Shown: positions 32,878-45,632, counted from the first letter of the stretch. The stretch: DNA of 64,000 nt from Kappaphycus alvarezii (GCA_002205965.3 NADL03000635.1:1426001-1490000); one strand, 5' to 3'. Notes: generated by a model not told the origin, from the sequence alone. Program-made: numbers and translations.

Positions 32878-34547
32878 ATGACGATGGAACTAAATGGCCT
32901 CCAGCATCTAGATACGAACCGGCCATATAACATTGCGACAGTTGCGGCAAAGTACGATATCAAGTCAAGAACAGCAATTTACAGATGGGAGAAAAGGGAA
33001 TCAACGATATTACGATCAGATGCAAAAGCGAACGCCAACAAAAAAGGAAGACAGTTAAAGCTTGTGAATTCCTAAGATTGACCAAGCCGTCAATACTTAT
33101 GTTCGAGCCAGAATTGAACTCATGAAAGAAGCTAGCATCTTCAGGGAAAACGTTTTCGAGAAGCTGGCATCAGATATACGAGATGAAATTGTAAAGAAAC
33201 TCGCTGATAAACTTACTTCAGCAGATGACAAATCCAAGAAAGGTATTAGCGTAGAGATAAAAAGTCTGGAGGGATTTAAAGCAAGTGAACACTGGGTTTA
33301 CATTTTCATGACTAGGAACAGTTTTTCCAGTTTTAAACACCGGGGATGGAATGGAATGTTTGACGAAGTCACAGTGTCAAAAGAAAGAGAAAACATGCAA
33401 AGAGTGGTAAGCCTGTTTGATCCGAAAGAAATTTGCAACAGCGATGAAGTTGCTGTGCTCTTTCGGTCGTTTCCAAGTCGAATAATTAACCCTACCGATA
33501 AGAATGCGTCATGAAAAAGAGTCAAAGACAGACAGAATGACAGCTGTACGCACCATCTACATGGACCGCACCAAAGGACTGTTGGTGATCATCGGAAAAT
33601 CACGGAGGCCAAAAAGTTTTCCAAAGAAGTTTGATCCCCTTAAAGAGCTTGGTATTTACTACTAGAGTATTCCAATGCATGGAACACTCAACCTCTTTAG
33701 GAAAAGCGGATGTAGGCTCTAAACAAGAGCATAGAAGGGCAGGGGAAAGCTGCTCTATCTTCTCGACAATTGCCCTGCCTATAGCATCAACTATGGTGAG
33801 TTTTTACATCTACAGACATAATTTTTTCCGCCCATATGACGTCTGTATTACAACCAGTGATATCATCCGTGGGGAGGTCAGTTAAAGCCGCATATCGACG
33901 ACTGCTTGTTGACCATGTCTCAAAGTATGTTGATAAGATAATGGAATCGGAGGATTCTGTGAAAGAATTTAAACGTACTGACGCAGTAAGAGCTTCTGAT
34001 GCTGTAGTAATGGTGTCTCGTGCTTGGAATATGGTTTCTAGGACTGTAGTCCTCAATCCGTGGCTTAGCTGTAGAGTTATAGCCCCGTATCAACCGCGTG
34101 TACTGTTTGACTTAATGCATTTGCATGCGAACAAGGTACATAGGGCACAGCTTCCACTTTACGGCAAAGCACTTGCCAGTAAAGTTGAGTTCTACAATAA
34201 GCAGACGGAGAAAGAAAGAAAAGTTGGTAACATCTTTTCAAAAAAAGCTAGATTCTGGAGGGAGCGGTGCGCAACAAGAACCTGATTCCGTTAAGAACCG
34301 CGACACAGAACAAGATTGGTTTAATTTGACGATGAATGGTCTTACTTAAAAGTTGGGGTCATTGATACGAACAAACTGCATACCGGATCTGGATCTAGAT
34401 GAGTTAGAGCCTTTCTTTATCCAAGAGTTGCTCGAAGATGTAAGCCGTCCTATTTCTGGGGGATCGGCAATTGCCGATGCCGTGGACTGTACTATGGAAA
34501 CTGAAACAGTAGCTAAAGATTCATTTATTGTGGATAATCTGCCATAA
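32878..34547 (+). pseudogene. Tigger/pogo-type DDE transposase relic
   Basis: Pieces in changing frames follow the order of a CENP-B/Tigger transposase. An N-terminal helix-turn-helix (NIATVAAKYDIKSRTAIYRW) is followed by the second DNA-binding domain (GFKASEHWVYIFMTRNSFSS, with the F-xxS-x-W pattern). The catalytic-domain start is ICNSDEVAVLFRSFPSR, where N-DE holds the first catalytic Asp. TKGLLVIIGKSRRPKSFPKK follows, then the late segment TSVLQPVISSVGRSVKAAYR, which corresponds to the TSxLQPxDxG...K..YR block with the usual Asp lost, and SRAWNMVSRTVVLNPW. Stops and frame breaks throughout, and the altered active-site region, mean it cannot be active. Confidence 0.75.
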
Positions 34548-34849
34548 GAAGAAAACAATTCTTGCTAAAGGCTCCTTGAGCCGTTTTCAGGATGGAGCTG
34601 AGGCTTTGATCCACGAGATAAATCTCTTGCTCAATGAGAATCACCGTGCCATTAATGCTGGGCGTTTGCATGACATTCGCCATATTTTAGACCTGTAGAT
34701 TTCCTCCGTAAGCGTGTATCGGCGCAGAAATGCCGAGCAAATGAAGATAAAGGAGTTTCAAAAGAAACCCAGTGAGCCGCAAAGTTCTTGATATGATGCA
34801 CCCCACCTAAAAATTAGTAAAAAAATGGGTTTGAATAGTGAAAAATTTG

Positions 34850-35005
34850 ATTTTTCTGTCACTATGGGGTCTGTCACTATACGGGGTGTTGTCACTGGGC
34901 TGGGACCGATGTGCTTATTCAGGCCGTATGGGCAGGGGGTTCCGCCTCAATGACCTGAATTGTCACTATACAGGGGTTTTTAACTATACAGGGGCGTCAC
35001 TATAG
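34850..35005. repeat. GTCACTATA-GGGG motif cluster
   Basis: The word GTCACTATA, usually followed by CAGGGG or CGGGG, occurs about five times in 150 bases, and twice more near 31068-31090. All copies seen have the same orientation. It may be the terminal region of the DNA transposon (multiple transposase-binding sites) or an unrelated satellite. Confidence 0.5.
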
Positions 35006-35023
35006 AGTGAATTTACTCTGTAC

Positions 35024-35345
35024 TGTCATTTCTCCTCCGTCAGCAGCCAAAATTATGGGGTTATTTATGATGTTAAAGTTTTAGCTGTTTTTGTCCACGA
35101 CGCTGCTCTCGCTCCTCGGAGGATCTGACCGCGGAAGCAGCCGCCGGCGCTTCTCAACTTGTACTACGGCCACGCTCGGACTGCCCAACTCCCGAATAGA
35201 AGGAAAAGTAAAGTGCAACACGCTGTGAAGCTTCAGCGCTTAGCTTTTCCTACCCGTCGCCCGGCCTTCGCACCGCCATACCTCGCGAGGTTGCCAACGA
35301 CATTTTCAAATTACTCGCTTGCGTTTGTGCTGCAGCAGTTTCAGG
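35024..35345 (+). repeat. 5' LTR of Copia element 1
   Basis: The repeat begins TGTCATTTCTCCTCCGTC. Shared blocks with the 3' copy include GTCAGCAGCCAAAA, GAAGCAGCCGCCGG-like, ACGCTCGGA and CGCGAGGTTGC. Divergence is substantial. The 3' boundary is approximate. Confidence 0.65.
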
Positions 35346-35660
35346 ATCTCACAAACCCCTGATTTGTGCTTCTGTTTGCAATGTGCCGTGGTTCTGTCAT
35401 AAACCCACCCCGGACTTAGCCCAAGCTATTTCTTGCTGCCCGTTTTCGCTAACTTAAATAGCTTCTTTCCTGTGTGATCTGAAGCGTGCATAGCGACATA
35501 TTGTTATTTCTGCTTTCGTTGACTGCGCACGTGAAAATTCATTCAAAATTTGAAAAAAATTCCTTAAAAAGAATCGCCACCGGGCTCATCTGCTGAGCAG
35601 CAGTCCGTCACCACATCATCGCCATCTTCCTAACCGAATTCTGTCTTCAAAGTTCCATCT

Positions 35661-36557
35661 GTGGCCCCCGCGCAATCCAGCAGAGCGAACTATTCTAGAT
35701 GCTTCCAGAACTTTCTACAGGGCATGCCACTACACGACCTATTTGACAACTTGAAAAGATTCGCTGATGTCAGGAGAACGTCTGAAGTTCCTCTGGTTCT
35801 AATATTCGCGGTTCAGAGGCTATTACAGTATAATAGAATGGAATTTCCCGATCGCTTCAAGGGAAAGTTGTTCAAAGACATTCTAACCGATATGGTCTAT
35901 AATGATGAATAAATAGACGCATTGCAGTCGTAATTGAGCAGTGAGAAAAAGTTGTCCGAGAAACCATCTTTTCATGACACAAAGTCTGTGAAACGCAATT
36001 ATGATACAAGGCAACACATCACTACAATCAACCAGCAACCGAAAAAAAAGGTGCCCGCAGTTTCCGGTCACTTCTATCTCGCTACGGTTACTTCGCTACT
36101 GACCATTAACGCTACGGGTATCCATGGAAGAGTTGGAGATATGGCTAAGCACTACTTTACTCTTAACGATTGCTGTCCTGGAAGCCTGCCGGAAAACCTG
36201 AGCCTGTCTATGCAACATGCTGAATACTACAAACAGGCACAATTGTGCAATATGAACACAGAAGAAAGACTTAAAGCGCTTATCAAAATGATCGAACCGC
36301 AAAGTTTAGCATCTCAATTTCACTTAAGTGAAGTCATTGATAAGGTCGCCACCCTTGAGGGCGCATTCGATAAGCTTTACACATGGGATCTTCGCTACTC
36401 TACACTAGACGGGTTAATACGTCAATGGAGGTATCTGAGTATTCGTGGGTGCAAAACTGCGGATACTATGTGGGATAAAGCCATGACGCTATTCTATTGG
36501 AGAGCCGTAATGATTCAAGCTCAACTTGAACATACCCACAAACATAGAATCCTTTAG
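35661..36557 (+). pseudogene. gag remnant of Copia element 1
   Basis: One frame is open for about 300 codons except for two stops near 35910-35933, and there is no ATG at the upstream end. The product is capsid-like, with an alpha-helical stretch around NMNTEERLKALIKMIEPQSL and WRYLSIRGCKTADTMWDKAM. No zinc knuckle was found. Assignment as gag rests on its position between the LTR and the protease/integrase remnants. Confidence 0.55.
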
Positions 36558-37273
36558 ATGGAAGTATTAGAAACTGTAATACGTGATCAAAATTTCTACT
36601 GTACATGTTTTTCCAACGCTTGCGATCTAATAGCGATGCGCATTCCTATTTACAGGATTTTTAGACGCGATCACTAAGTAGGAAGACATGAAAGCCAACA
36701 ACTTGCGACAATAACATAGCTAACAGTATCAAATTACCGGGTTTTTCACCCAATCTGATACTCAACCGGCTAACTCTACGGAGAAGCAGCCAATAATGGT
36801 CAATCCCCCACGTTGATGAAAAATTACGTTGAATCTACGCTACCAACTGAAGGGAGGGATAATAAATCTGCTTCGCTTCGCACCGCATTATGCTCTCAAG
36901 CTAGAAGAATCTACGCTTTCATTAGTCGCCGTTCTCCTCGCAACATGGGAGAAAAGAATACTATCAGCAAAGAAGGAAAAATCATGCTCTGCAGTGGCTG
37001 TGGATCAGATTAACACTTTATTAGAGAATTTTCCTCGCAGAATAAGGCCAAAATGGTTGCAATCGTAGCTAACCAAGTTGGTGATGATGCTCTGAAGCTT
37101 CTAATCGAGGCCATCTTTGACAGCGCCCAGGACATTCCGCAAGATGTTTGCATTGTCCACTTCACCGCCCAGGCAGGCTAAAACGAGAAAGTGGATCACC
37201 CTAAGAAAATTGATGTTAAGGTAATCATGTACACGAAGCTGTCTCGCGCAGCTACTGAAAGCGCGCTTTACGT

Positions 37274-40110
37274 ATGAATATTTTGACTAAGTCCCTCCTA
37301 CTTTCTAGCATTGACGAAAATAATAAATCAGGAAAACCTGGCGGAAAATCTCCAAGACTGCTGGGGCTCAACCCTACGCTTCATATGGTTCTATCCATAG
37401 CGACAATTATCATGCAAAGCGACGTGCGCAATTATCATGATCGTCACAGTGTTATGATATCCGAAAATTTAACGCCCTTTAATCATAATTCGTTTGAAGG
37501 AATCATGTTGGATAACGGAGCACCCGGAAAGACGTTATTTCTAACTCCGTTCCCACGGCAGTGTGACTTCTTTGGCATAAAACTGACGCTACGCGCAAGC
37601 AATTGACTTTTCGTCGGACTTGGTGATGGAGTTTTCACACCGCTACAGTAGGTATAGCCACTTTGCGCATATATACATTAGGTTTAGCTACTGTGAGCAT
37701 GAAGCTAGACGAACAATTCCTGGATTTGGAATCGGACAATGTGGCCTAAGATATCCTTTTGATGTTCGGACTTAACCATCATAAGGTGAACGGATGTAGT
37801 TCACCTGCGTACAACAATACTTTTTCTCATCAATCCTTGGGTATAATTATCCCTGCAAACTACGAACACTGTCACCTTTGAGTCGAAGGAAAAGTTACTG
37901 AAGTATATTTTTCTCGATTGGAACTAAAGAAACTTCACGACACGAACCTTTCGGTCACCCCAGCCCTCGGTCGCAAATCGAGCTACTGAAGACGGGGAAG
38001 CCTGGAAACTGTTCAGAGGATAATTCGAAAGAGATTATAGAGATAAACGGCCGATGCAAGCTTGTCAAATGATCGCCCCCAAGCCTGTAAGAGTTCGCAC
38101 CTCGATGCCCGCTGACGACATTGTCTTCAACCACGAGTTAGGGATGGACTTGTTATGATTTTACGTTAATGCTGCTGTTCACATCATAGACGAGGGGTAG
38201 ATTTATTAAGTCGCTAATTTTTAAAGCCAAAGTCAGCAGAGTTTCTACGTTAGTTGCAGTATGGGTTACTGTGTTCACTACATTTCCAAACATCATCTCT
38301 CACGACCGTGGTACTAACTTCTGTTTGGACTTCTTTCAAGACGCAAGCTCAGAGTTTAGTGTTCTTATAGTTGAAAAAAATACTGAGTCTCATAAATCTT
38401 TGTCCCTCTGCGAACGCTACCATTCGATAATTCGCCGAATATTTAGCAAGCCATGTTTCAAGTCGTGCAATCCGTAACGGCTACTCATACAGCCAATATT
38501 ACCACCGGAACTGAGGTATTCACCAAGTATAATTGCGCTCGGCACTATTCCAAAGCTGCCGATTGGAATTCTAACCACCATCGCCCCCACGCAAAAGGAA
38601 AGATTCAAGGCGATGAACTCCGCGCGTGGGAAACGTTCGTCATTACTGCTGAGCGTTGCATGAAACAAGCGCTCAGGCTAGACACCCGACAGACTCTGTA
38701 GTAAATCCCTAGAGGAGGTAATATAGTTCGCGTATACAACGAAAAGACCAAGCAGTTTGAAGGGCCATTCGAGGTTCAAAGTTATGACCAGAGTAAGACT
38801 TTATTTCGCATTGTTCCCAACGCCGGAGGAAGAAACGAGATTATAAATTTTTCGCTCGAAAATTTTAAGCCGTATGAACAGGAGGCCCTTACTTCACCAA
38901 GCGCTGCTGCCGACACACCTGCCCCTACACCGGTGCAGCAACCGCAGACTTAGGTCAACCTGTTGAGCTTTGCGGAGGAGGATTTGTATAACCTGCATGC
39001 TGAATTGTTTCCTACTGCGGACGAGATCCCAGCTGACCGTCTGCTATGAAATAGATCACCCATACGCGCACTTTGGGGAAGGGATATGAAATTTGATAAC
39101 CTTCCGCTGTCATTAATGATCCTAAAGATCCTACTGTTGATGAGGCTAAGACATCAAGGTTAAAGAAAATGCTGGGAAAAGATACATAAGAAACTGTACC
39201 TGAGAAGGATTTGACCTCTAGCAGCGTCATTCAAAAATCTATTTTCGTTTTAAATATCAAATAGACGGAATCCCAAAACTCCAAAGCGAGGCCCGCTCCG
39301 TCATCCTTGGACCTAGGATCCGTACAAAGGCCACACTGTCAATGAAGCCCCAAATCTGCTCCGGTCTAGCATGCGGCTGTTACTCTGTCTGTTTCTAACC
39401 TACGGTTACCAAGTCGCGACGTATCTCAAGCCTTTGTCCAAGCTGGGGACAATCTGAAACGCGATCTTTACACTCGTATTACGAATGGACAGAGTGTGCT
39501 AGAAACGCTTGGTGCATCAGCTGACTCGCTTCTTAAGGCAGTGAAGCCGTTGTATGGCTCATCAGAAACACCGACGTATTGGTGGTTTACAATTAGTAGA
39601 TTTGAAATGGAAGAAATCTGGCTGAAGCAGAAAAAAATGGGCCCGTGCATATTCTACAAGCCTGGTACATCTACGGATGAATAGTTTCAAGAAGGGGAAG
39701 CCAAGATAGTCAAAGACAAGTTGGGCACCGAAGATGAAGTATTCCCTGCGAAAAAAAGGAGAATCGGCGACCGATTCCAGACGACACCTCGCACGTAAAA
39801 AATTATTATCAATTTAGACGGTTCTTTCATTGAGGAACTGACCAACCAAACAGAAACAGCAACAAAGTTCAGAATTCAATAACTACAGTATCCAGCTAAG
39901 GTCACCGAGTTGAAACCGAACTCCATCCAAGAAGACTTCATCTCATTGAGTGGAAAGATTGCATACGTGTAAACTTCAAAAACCCCCGATCTATCAGTTT
40001 CGCTGCATGAATCGCTCAACGCAAAGCGGAAAATATGGAAAGGAAGAACGTAAGCTGATGTATTGCAATGCGCGGTGCTCAGTTCTTCTCTTCTGGGAAC
40101 GGAACACCGT
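37274..40110 (+). pseudogene. pol remnant (protease, integrase, RT) of Copia element 1
   Basis: Pieces in order: protease-like MLDNGAPGKTLF; GAG-pre-integrase VYFSRLELKKLHDTNLSV; integrase MPADDIVFNHELGMDLL and PNIISHDRGTNFCLDFFQDA followed by CERYHSIIRRIF; an integrase C-terminal block IVRVYNEKTKQFEGPFEVQS; reverse transcriptase SRDVSQAFVQAGDNLKRDLY and VKPLYGSSETPTYWWFTISR; and an RNase H start near KIAYV-TSKTPDLSVSLHES. Stops and shifts are frequent. The SRDVSQAFVQ form (instead of DVKTAFLNG) marks a lineage different from element 3. Confidence 0.75.
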
Positions 40111-40117
40111 CAGACAA

Positions 40118-40975
40118 TTAGAAAACTAACACATACACACCAAGACCCACAGGGTGGTCGCTGTCCCTCTTTCTCTTCAAGCACCCTGTGATGCAGTAGC
40201 ACAGCTCGCCGACCGCAAGGAGAAGTGGGACTGAAAGCGCGGGGTAATTACTTGGACGGCTTGACGGTATACTTTTCCTCCGGGTTGTAAGGCCGAACCG
40301 TGGTCCGCGGAATGCTAGAAGCTTGGTAGGGATCGATTCCAAAGAAACGTAGACACCAGAGGTGTAATAATGGAAAAAGAAGATGTAGTAGTTGGTCAAC
40401 AGTGCTGAATATCTCCTTTGGAGATAAGGATGTTGTCACCAACGACAACCCTGAAGTTCCTATTTGTATATGGACGCCGGAGTCCTGGGCGCCAAGTGTG
40501 AGCAAATATCATAAACAAACAAAAAAAGGGTATTATAATATTGCATAGAAAGGAGGGGAATAAAAATGGGGGACCCATGCGGATAAACGTGGCTATAGCC
40601 AAAGTTGCCGTTGGTAAGGTTTCTGGAAAGGCGGAAGTTGGGAGTCGAGTTCAGAGCCAACAACGGGGTGGCTGTTCAATCTGGGGCCCTAATGGCCAGG
40701 TAGGTATAAATACTAGTTAGCTAGGTTCGGGTTATTTACGACGGCGGGGTAAGTAAAGTTAAGGTCAGCCAAGTAATCGAGATCTAAGTTAGAGATAAGT
40801 AAAGTCGACCCTTGGCCCAATAGGTTCCTTTCACCTTCGAAAATATCAGGTCCAATTTGGGGTCCTAGTGGTCCAGATTTCAAGCCTGCAAATCCCCTCG
40901 GGTGGTTATACGGTAGCAAGAGTAATAGTGAGCGACAAGCGAAAATTGCCCTTACTGTACAGTACAGTGCCTGAT
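40118..40975. mobile_element. About 850-base insertion inside Copia element 1
   Basis: RNase H coding stops abruptly after GTEHRQTIRKL and resumes near 40974 with MVSSEPDQKK. The intervening sequence has no Copia similarity and no ORF with known motifs. It carries a TATAAATA near 40704 and an ACTGTACAGTACAGT tract at its right end. It could be a solo LTR or a non-autonomous element; I could not identify a target duplication. Confidence 0.5.
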
Positions 40976-41690
40976 GGTAAGCAGTGAACCAGATCAAAAA
41001 AAGATCACCAAAATCAGCTCTGTCGATGAAAGCTCAGTGCGAGTGCAAATTGAACTGCAGCTTATGAATAAAATTGTCGCTTTACTGAAGAGAGAAAACG
41101 GAATGATTTTTCGCAAGCATTACATGGAAACTATGCAGATAATTGCAAACTTTGATGCAAGTTTCGCGTCTTATGCAGACCTTAGTTCTTAACTTAGCAT
41201 GTTCATCATGCTGAAGGATGCACAAGATCGCGCAGACATCATTCGCTATGGTTCTTAGAAGTGTCGCCGTATCACCAGGTCTGTTCGTTCAGATGAAATG
41301 TATAACCTCACAGCTTGTTCGGAATGGTCTTTGATCTTGGCGCATGGAATATACTATGTGACTGAGCGCGTGGTATCTGTGGTGTTTATGAAAGATTCTA
41401 AGCCGCTTTTGACACTCTCACTAAGTTACTACGGTATCAGAAAAGCGTATCTTAATTGACATTTCAGATATCCCAGAGATGTATTGCTATGGGAAGCTCG
41501 CCAATGATGCTCATGTCTCTTCTGAGTAGAACTTGTATGATTCCTTAACAGAGAAGGCCAGAATTTCTATGCTTCAAAATGTCATGAGTACTGGCGCACT
41601 AAATCACCCTGTCAACCAGTGGATCATCTCTGATAATGAGGTTAATAAGGCTACTAATCCTATGAATGCTATTGAGGCTACCTAGCTGGT
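40974..41690 (+). pseudogene. RNase H end of Copia element 1
   Basis: The blocks ANFDASFASYADLSS (start of RNase H with its first Asp), KCRRITRSVRSDEMYNLTA and, after a frame change, EKRILIDISDIPEMYCYGK follow the normal Copia RNase H order. Several stops interrupt them. The region runs to within about 30 bases of the 3' LTR. Confidence 0.7.
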
Positions 41691-41723
41691 TGCTGGCCTG
41701 TTTCGGGCGATTTGGACAGTATT

Positions 41724-42060
41724 TGAGAGCCATTCCTCCCCTGTCAGCAGCCAAAACTGCGGGGCTACTTTTGATGTTAGAATTGTAATATTTCTTGTCC
41801 GCAGCGCACCTAGCGCTACTCAGAGGACCTGATCGTGCAAGCAGCCGCCGGAGCTTCTCCACTTTTACTCCTGCCACCCTCGGAATGTCCACCACCTCCC
41901 CCTCGGCCAGAGGAGGAGGTAAACTGCAACATGTTGTTAAGTTTTAATGCTAAGCATTTCCTCCCCGTAAACGCTGCCTTCGCAATGCCACGAACCGCGA
42001 GGTTGCAACGAAAAGTACAGCACTGGTCTGTGCAGTACTTTTCTGTAAACTCCTTATGCC
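41724..42060 (+). repeat. 3' LTR of Copia element 1
   Basis: It begins TGAGAGCCATTCCTCC and aligns with the copy at 35024 along roughly 300 bases, including GTCAGCAGCCAAAA and AACCGCGAGGTTGC-type blocks. The right end is uncertain because the next element starts only about 100 bases further on. Confidence 0.65.
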
Positions 42061-42160
42061 TGCACAGCACTGGACAGTCATTATGGTACCGTATGATCGG
42101 CGTTTATTGTTAGAATTAGAAACGCACAGTAGAGGTACAGAAGCGTCCCCAGACAGGCAG

Positions 42161-42555
42161 TGAAAGCTATTGTCTACTACGGTATTTGAAATTCATTAGA
42201 TGTGGCTGCTACTGACAAGAATTATGTGACCACAGTTCATTGTTTTAGTCTTTTAGTGATTTCTATTGTAGTAAACGTTTTCAGTTGGTTTACAGCCTAC
42301 ACCTAACTTTGGAACTTCCGTTATGGTACTCTACAGTATAAAGGAGTACTGGTGCCACACTTTCCCCCTGCACCACTACCACCAAAAACATCAACAGCAC
42401 TCATCTTAAACCAGCAGAAGCTCCTGAAGGTCAGCCATACGATGCCCAAAGTCCATATATACACATCGGCAGTGTGACCTCTCTGCCAAAAAGCTCATAG
42501 TAGCTCTTGTGTTCGGCGTACAGTTCGCCCATCCCTCATTTCAACCGGGGGCGAA
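42161..42555 (+). repeat. 5' LTR of Copia element 2
   Basis: It starts TGAAAGCTATTGTCTAC. A TATA box (AGTATAAAGGAG, about 42337) with downstream leader sequence gives the usual LTR promoter. It matches the copy at 48412 nearly throughout, ending in the block TACAGTTCGCCCATCC. The exact 3' edge is uncertain by some 20 bases. Confidence 0.8.
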
Positions 42556-43230
42556 GAAGATTCCGGAATATGCTTTTGCCCTCCTCGCCCTGTTCGCTTG
42601 AATTTCAATCGTCCTCGCTTCTCTGTATTGGTCTGTTCTTTCTCTGGTTTTTATCTGGTTTTGGTTTTGGTCTGTTGCCTCCTCTGTCTTTCGATCTGTG
42701 GTCTGCTTGGTCTCGTTCTGTGGTCATGGTCTTGTTCTGTAGTCAGCCTTTTCATTTTTCGTGCTTGCTCGCGGTATGGTTCTGTGGCTTATCTGTTGTT
42801 GCGTGGTTGTTGGTTAGCTACTGTGGCTGCTATAGGCTGGTAGTTAGCTGAGGTACCTCTTCGTGTTTCTGCGTCTTCTTGCTTGTTTGGTATCGCGTGG
42901 GAATCTATTTGTCTCGCTAGTTCTGTTTGTAAGGTACTCTGTGCTGTGGAACTATTGCGACATTATTTCGCCCGTTTGTGCCTTTTAGTTTTAAGCTCTA
43001 GCTTGCCTTGGTCATTTAGCTGTTATGGAAATAAATGAAGGGTATCTTATAAATATTAGATTAAACTATAGCTTTAATGAAGGTAAGCAATAGATATCTA
43101 ACATACTGACCAGTGGGTTCTTAGTGTCTACGCTGAGTGAGCTACGTGAACAATTGGGGACGTCAACAGTTCACAGCTTGACTCTGGCGAGGAATGGAAC
43201 TCGGCCCCTGCTCTTATCGATCAAGAGGCA

Positions 43231-43680
43231 GTGAGCGCCGCGGAGGAAGTACCAAAAGAGAATACTGCCTCTCCCGCCGCAACTCCCAGTGACAAACTCT
43301 CCTCCGCTTCAGTAATATCGGTAGTAAACTTCGATACCACCCCAATCCCCTCCGGTCAACCTGTTACCGCGGCTCCCTCTCCTCCTACTATGCCTTCATT
43401 TGCACCTTCTTCTGCTTCTGCCTCTTATTCTCCACCGCATAAAAACGTCCGAATACCTAAGCTTCCCGCCCCTGCCATGACGCCTGCAGCTCCTAGTGGT
43501 CGTGCTTCTAGTTCTCTTCAGCAGAATTATATAGAAAAAGGGCTGTCACACCAAAATTACCGTGTAAAACACGACCGTAGAAGAAAAGAGAAGAAAAGAA
43601 AGTCATTTCAAGTCTTTTGCAAGCAATTAGACCGCAAGTTTTCATCTTGCCTGCAGCTCAACGTCCACAAGAAAGTGTAA
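43231..43680 (+). pseudogene. gag N-terminal part of Copia element 2
   Basis: The frame of 149 codons encodes a Pro/Ser/Ala-rich region followed by a basic segment (KHDRRRKEKKRKSFQ), compatible with a gag N terminus. It ends in a stop, and further gag-like text continues in broken frames to about 44170. Assignment depends on position after the 5' LTR. Confidence 0.5.
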
Positions 43681-45023
43681 GCACACAATTAAGAGGTCTG
43701 GAAATTTGAAAATCGGATGGGTTTCTACTGCGAGTTGTGCAATATCACCATCCAAAACAAGCCTCACCCTGATCTTCATAACCTCACAAAGAAGTACGTC
43801 AACAGCGAACGAATCCGCTTAGGCCTTAGTTAAATTAGTTCCAACCCCGCTCTACATTCTAAAGGCCCACCTTCTGCACTTAAATTAAATAACTCAGTAG
43901 ATATTCCCTATCAATCCTAACCTTTCAATGGAGCGCCTTAAGATGGTTACTCTGGAGCACATCCAGAAATGCATTAACGCGTATACACAAATTTACCAGT
44001 CGCATTGTAAGGTTAAAGCTGCCCTTTGTCTTTACTTCAATGACGATCCGCAATCTTTACACGAAGATGCGATAGCGTGCCTCCACGAATATCTCTCTGT
44101 GGAAATAATTTACAACACAGAATTTCTTTCTAGCCCTGCAGTATTTTCTGGCTTCCCCGCGATTACTTGCAACTGAACGGGCTGGAATACACGCAGGATC
44201 CGGATAATTCACGTATTTACTGGGAATAACATCCATACTTTACCGATTCTAACATGATATGGTGAAGCATATAACGTACTGACTAGTGAAAAAGTCATAA
44301 TGGAGTCCCTTCAAACTCTCAAGTTAGCAAGAAATCCCGCTACAATTCCAGATTTTCTCACAACCCTGCAACTTGTTTCAAATAAACGGAAAATTTTACG
44401 GTAAATTTGGTGAGGATATCAATTATTACATATGAATGTACCTTGGTTCCGCCGCGGATCACGAAATTCTTAATGAAAAGAAGTTACAATACTACCGTAT
44501 CGTTTTCGAAGGTGAATACAAATGTTTTTATTATGAGAATATTTATTAGGGCTATGAAACGTTTGCAGCAGCGGTTTCTACAATGAGGGAATCACATAAA
44601 TCCATCTTATCAAAGGGATATTTTTAAGCAAATACTTTAAACATGGTCCTATTTGCAAAAAACGATACTTTTCTTCTCATTTATACATATATAATTTGCC
44701 AGAATGATTTTAAATCAATTTTTAGATATCCACTCTCGAAGGTTTTATATTCAAAAATATTTTAGTGGCGAAGGCTCAACTTTTAGAGCACTTTTCTCAG
44801 TAAATTATTGCACTGAAAAAGTTTTGGTATTAAAAGTCAACTGTAATCGGAATGATACCTCGTGTTTTTGGAGGAGGTCAAAACGTCGGAAATTTGATCG
44901 AAAACTTGGAAAAAACTTGCAAAAGTACAACAGTCAGTACCGCTACTTAATCAGTGATTGAAAAGCACTAAATACTGCAGTAATACTGAGCAATACTGCC
45001 CGGACGAAAATTTACTGCAGAGT

Positions 45024-45113
45024 CATTGCAAATGGCTGTAATTGGCAGTTTAACTGAGGGGAGAACTCCATTGCAAATGTTACTAATTGGCAATTTAAAT
45101 GAGGGGAGAACTC
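45024..45113. repeat. Two tandem copies of a 45-base unit
   Basis: The unit beginning CATTGCAAATG and ending GAGGGGAGAACTC occurs twice in a row with a few mismatches. It lies in a noncoding stretch that separates the gag/protease and pre-integrase remnants of Copia element 2, so it may belong to a later insertion. Confidence 0.75.
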
Positions 45114-45632
45114 CATATTTCCATGTGCATCCTAGGGGATTCTTGGGGGATCACAACTGACGGGTAAACAATAAATAACAGTGGTCACGAGTCACAGGGG
45201 ACATGCAGGAGCTGAATATACATATGCCACATCGTGCACAGTACTTGGCCGCTAAACAACTAGTGTCATGTCTCAAACGACACCACGCAGTGTTACTTTC
45301 AGAAGCATTTTGGGTCGCTGCTGATTTTTTATGCTAATAATCTCAGGTAAAAAGGAATTGATAATATCCATCCGATAATTTCAAAATAACTGTTCTAGAA
45401 GAACATCTTAATCATGTAATTTTAACACCGTGTAGAAGTTTGCATATATCTATTTTCTGAGCATGCAACCAAGGAAATTTCGGCCTATTAGGGATATTGT
45501 CATTCAGATACATCTGCCCACATCACCTATATCTCTCCAGGTTGATATCTTCAATTCAGATATAGAATTCTTTTTTGGACTTGACACACTTGAAAGGTAG
45601 TACGTATATTTCAAGAACATGTAAAATGCTCT

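Larger units (their letters stand above)
31023..35010. mobile_element. Candidate Tigger/pogo-type DNA transposon
   Basis: The block holds a transposase relic (+) and a second gene (-). It is edged by related motifs: TATAGT followed by A-rich sequence near 31026-31040, and the complement of that pattern near 34975-34990. GTCACTATA words occur at both edges (31068 and 34855-35000). I could not align clean terminal inverted repeats or a TA target duplication, so the outer limits are tentative. Confidence 0.4.
35024..42110 (+). mobile_element. Degenerate Ty1/Copia LTR element 1
   Basis: Direct terminal repeats near 35024-35345 and 41724-42060 enclose gag, protease, integrase, reverse transcriptase and RNase H remnants in Copia order. 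Integrase precedes reverse transcriptase, which defines Copia. LTRs differ at many positions and coding parts contain many stops, so the insertion is old. An insertion of about 850 bases splits its RNase H region. Confidence 0.75.
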
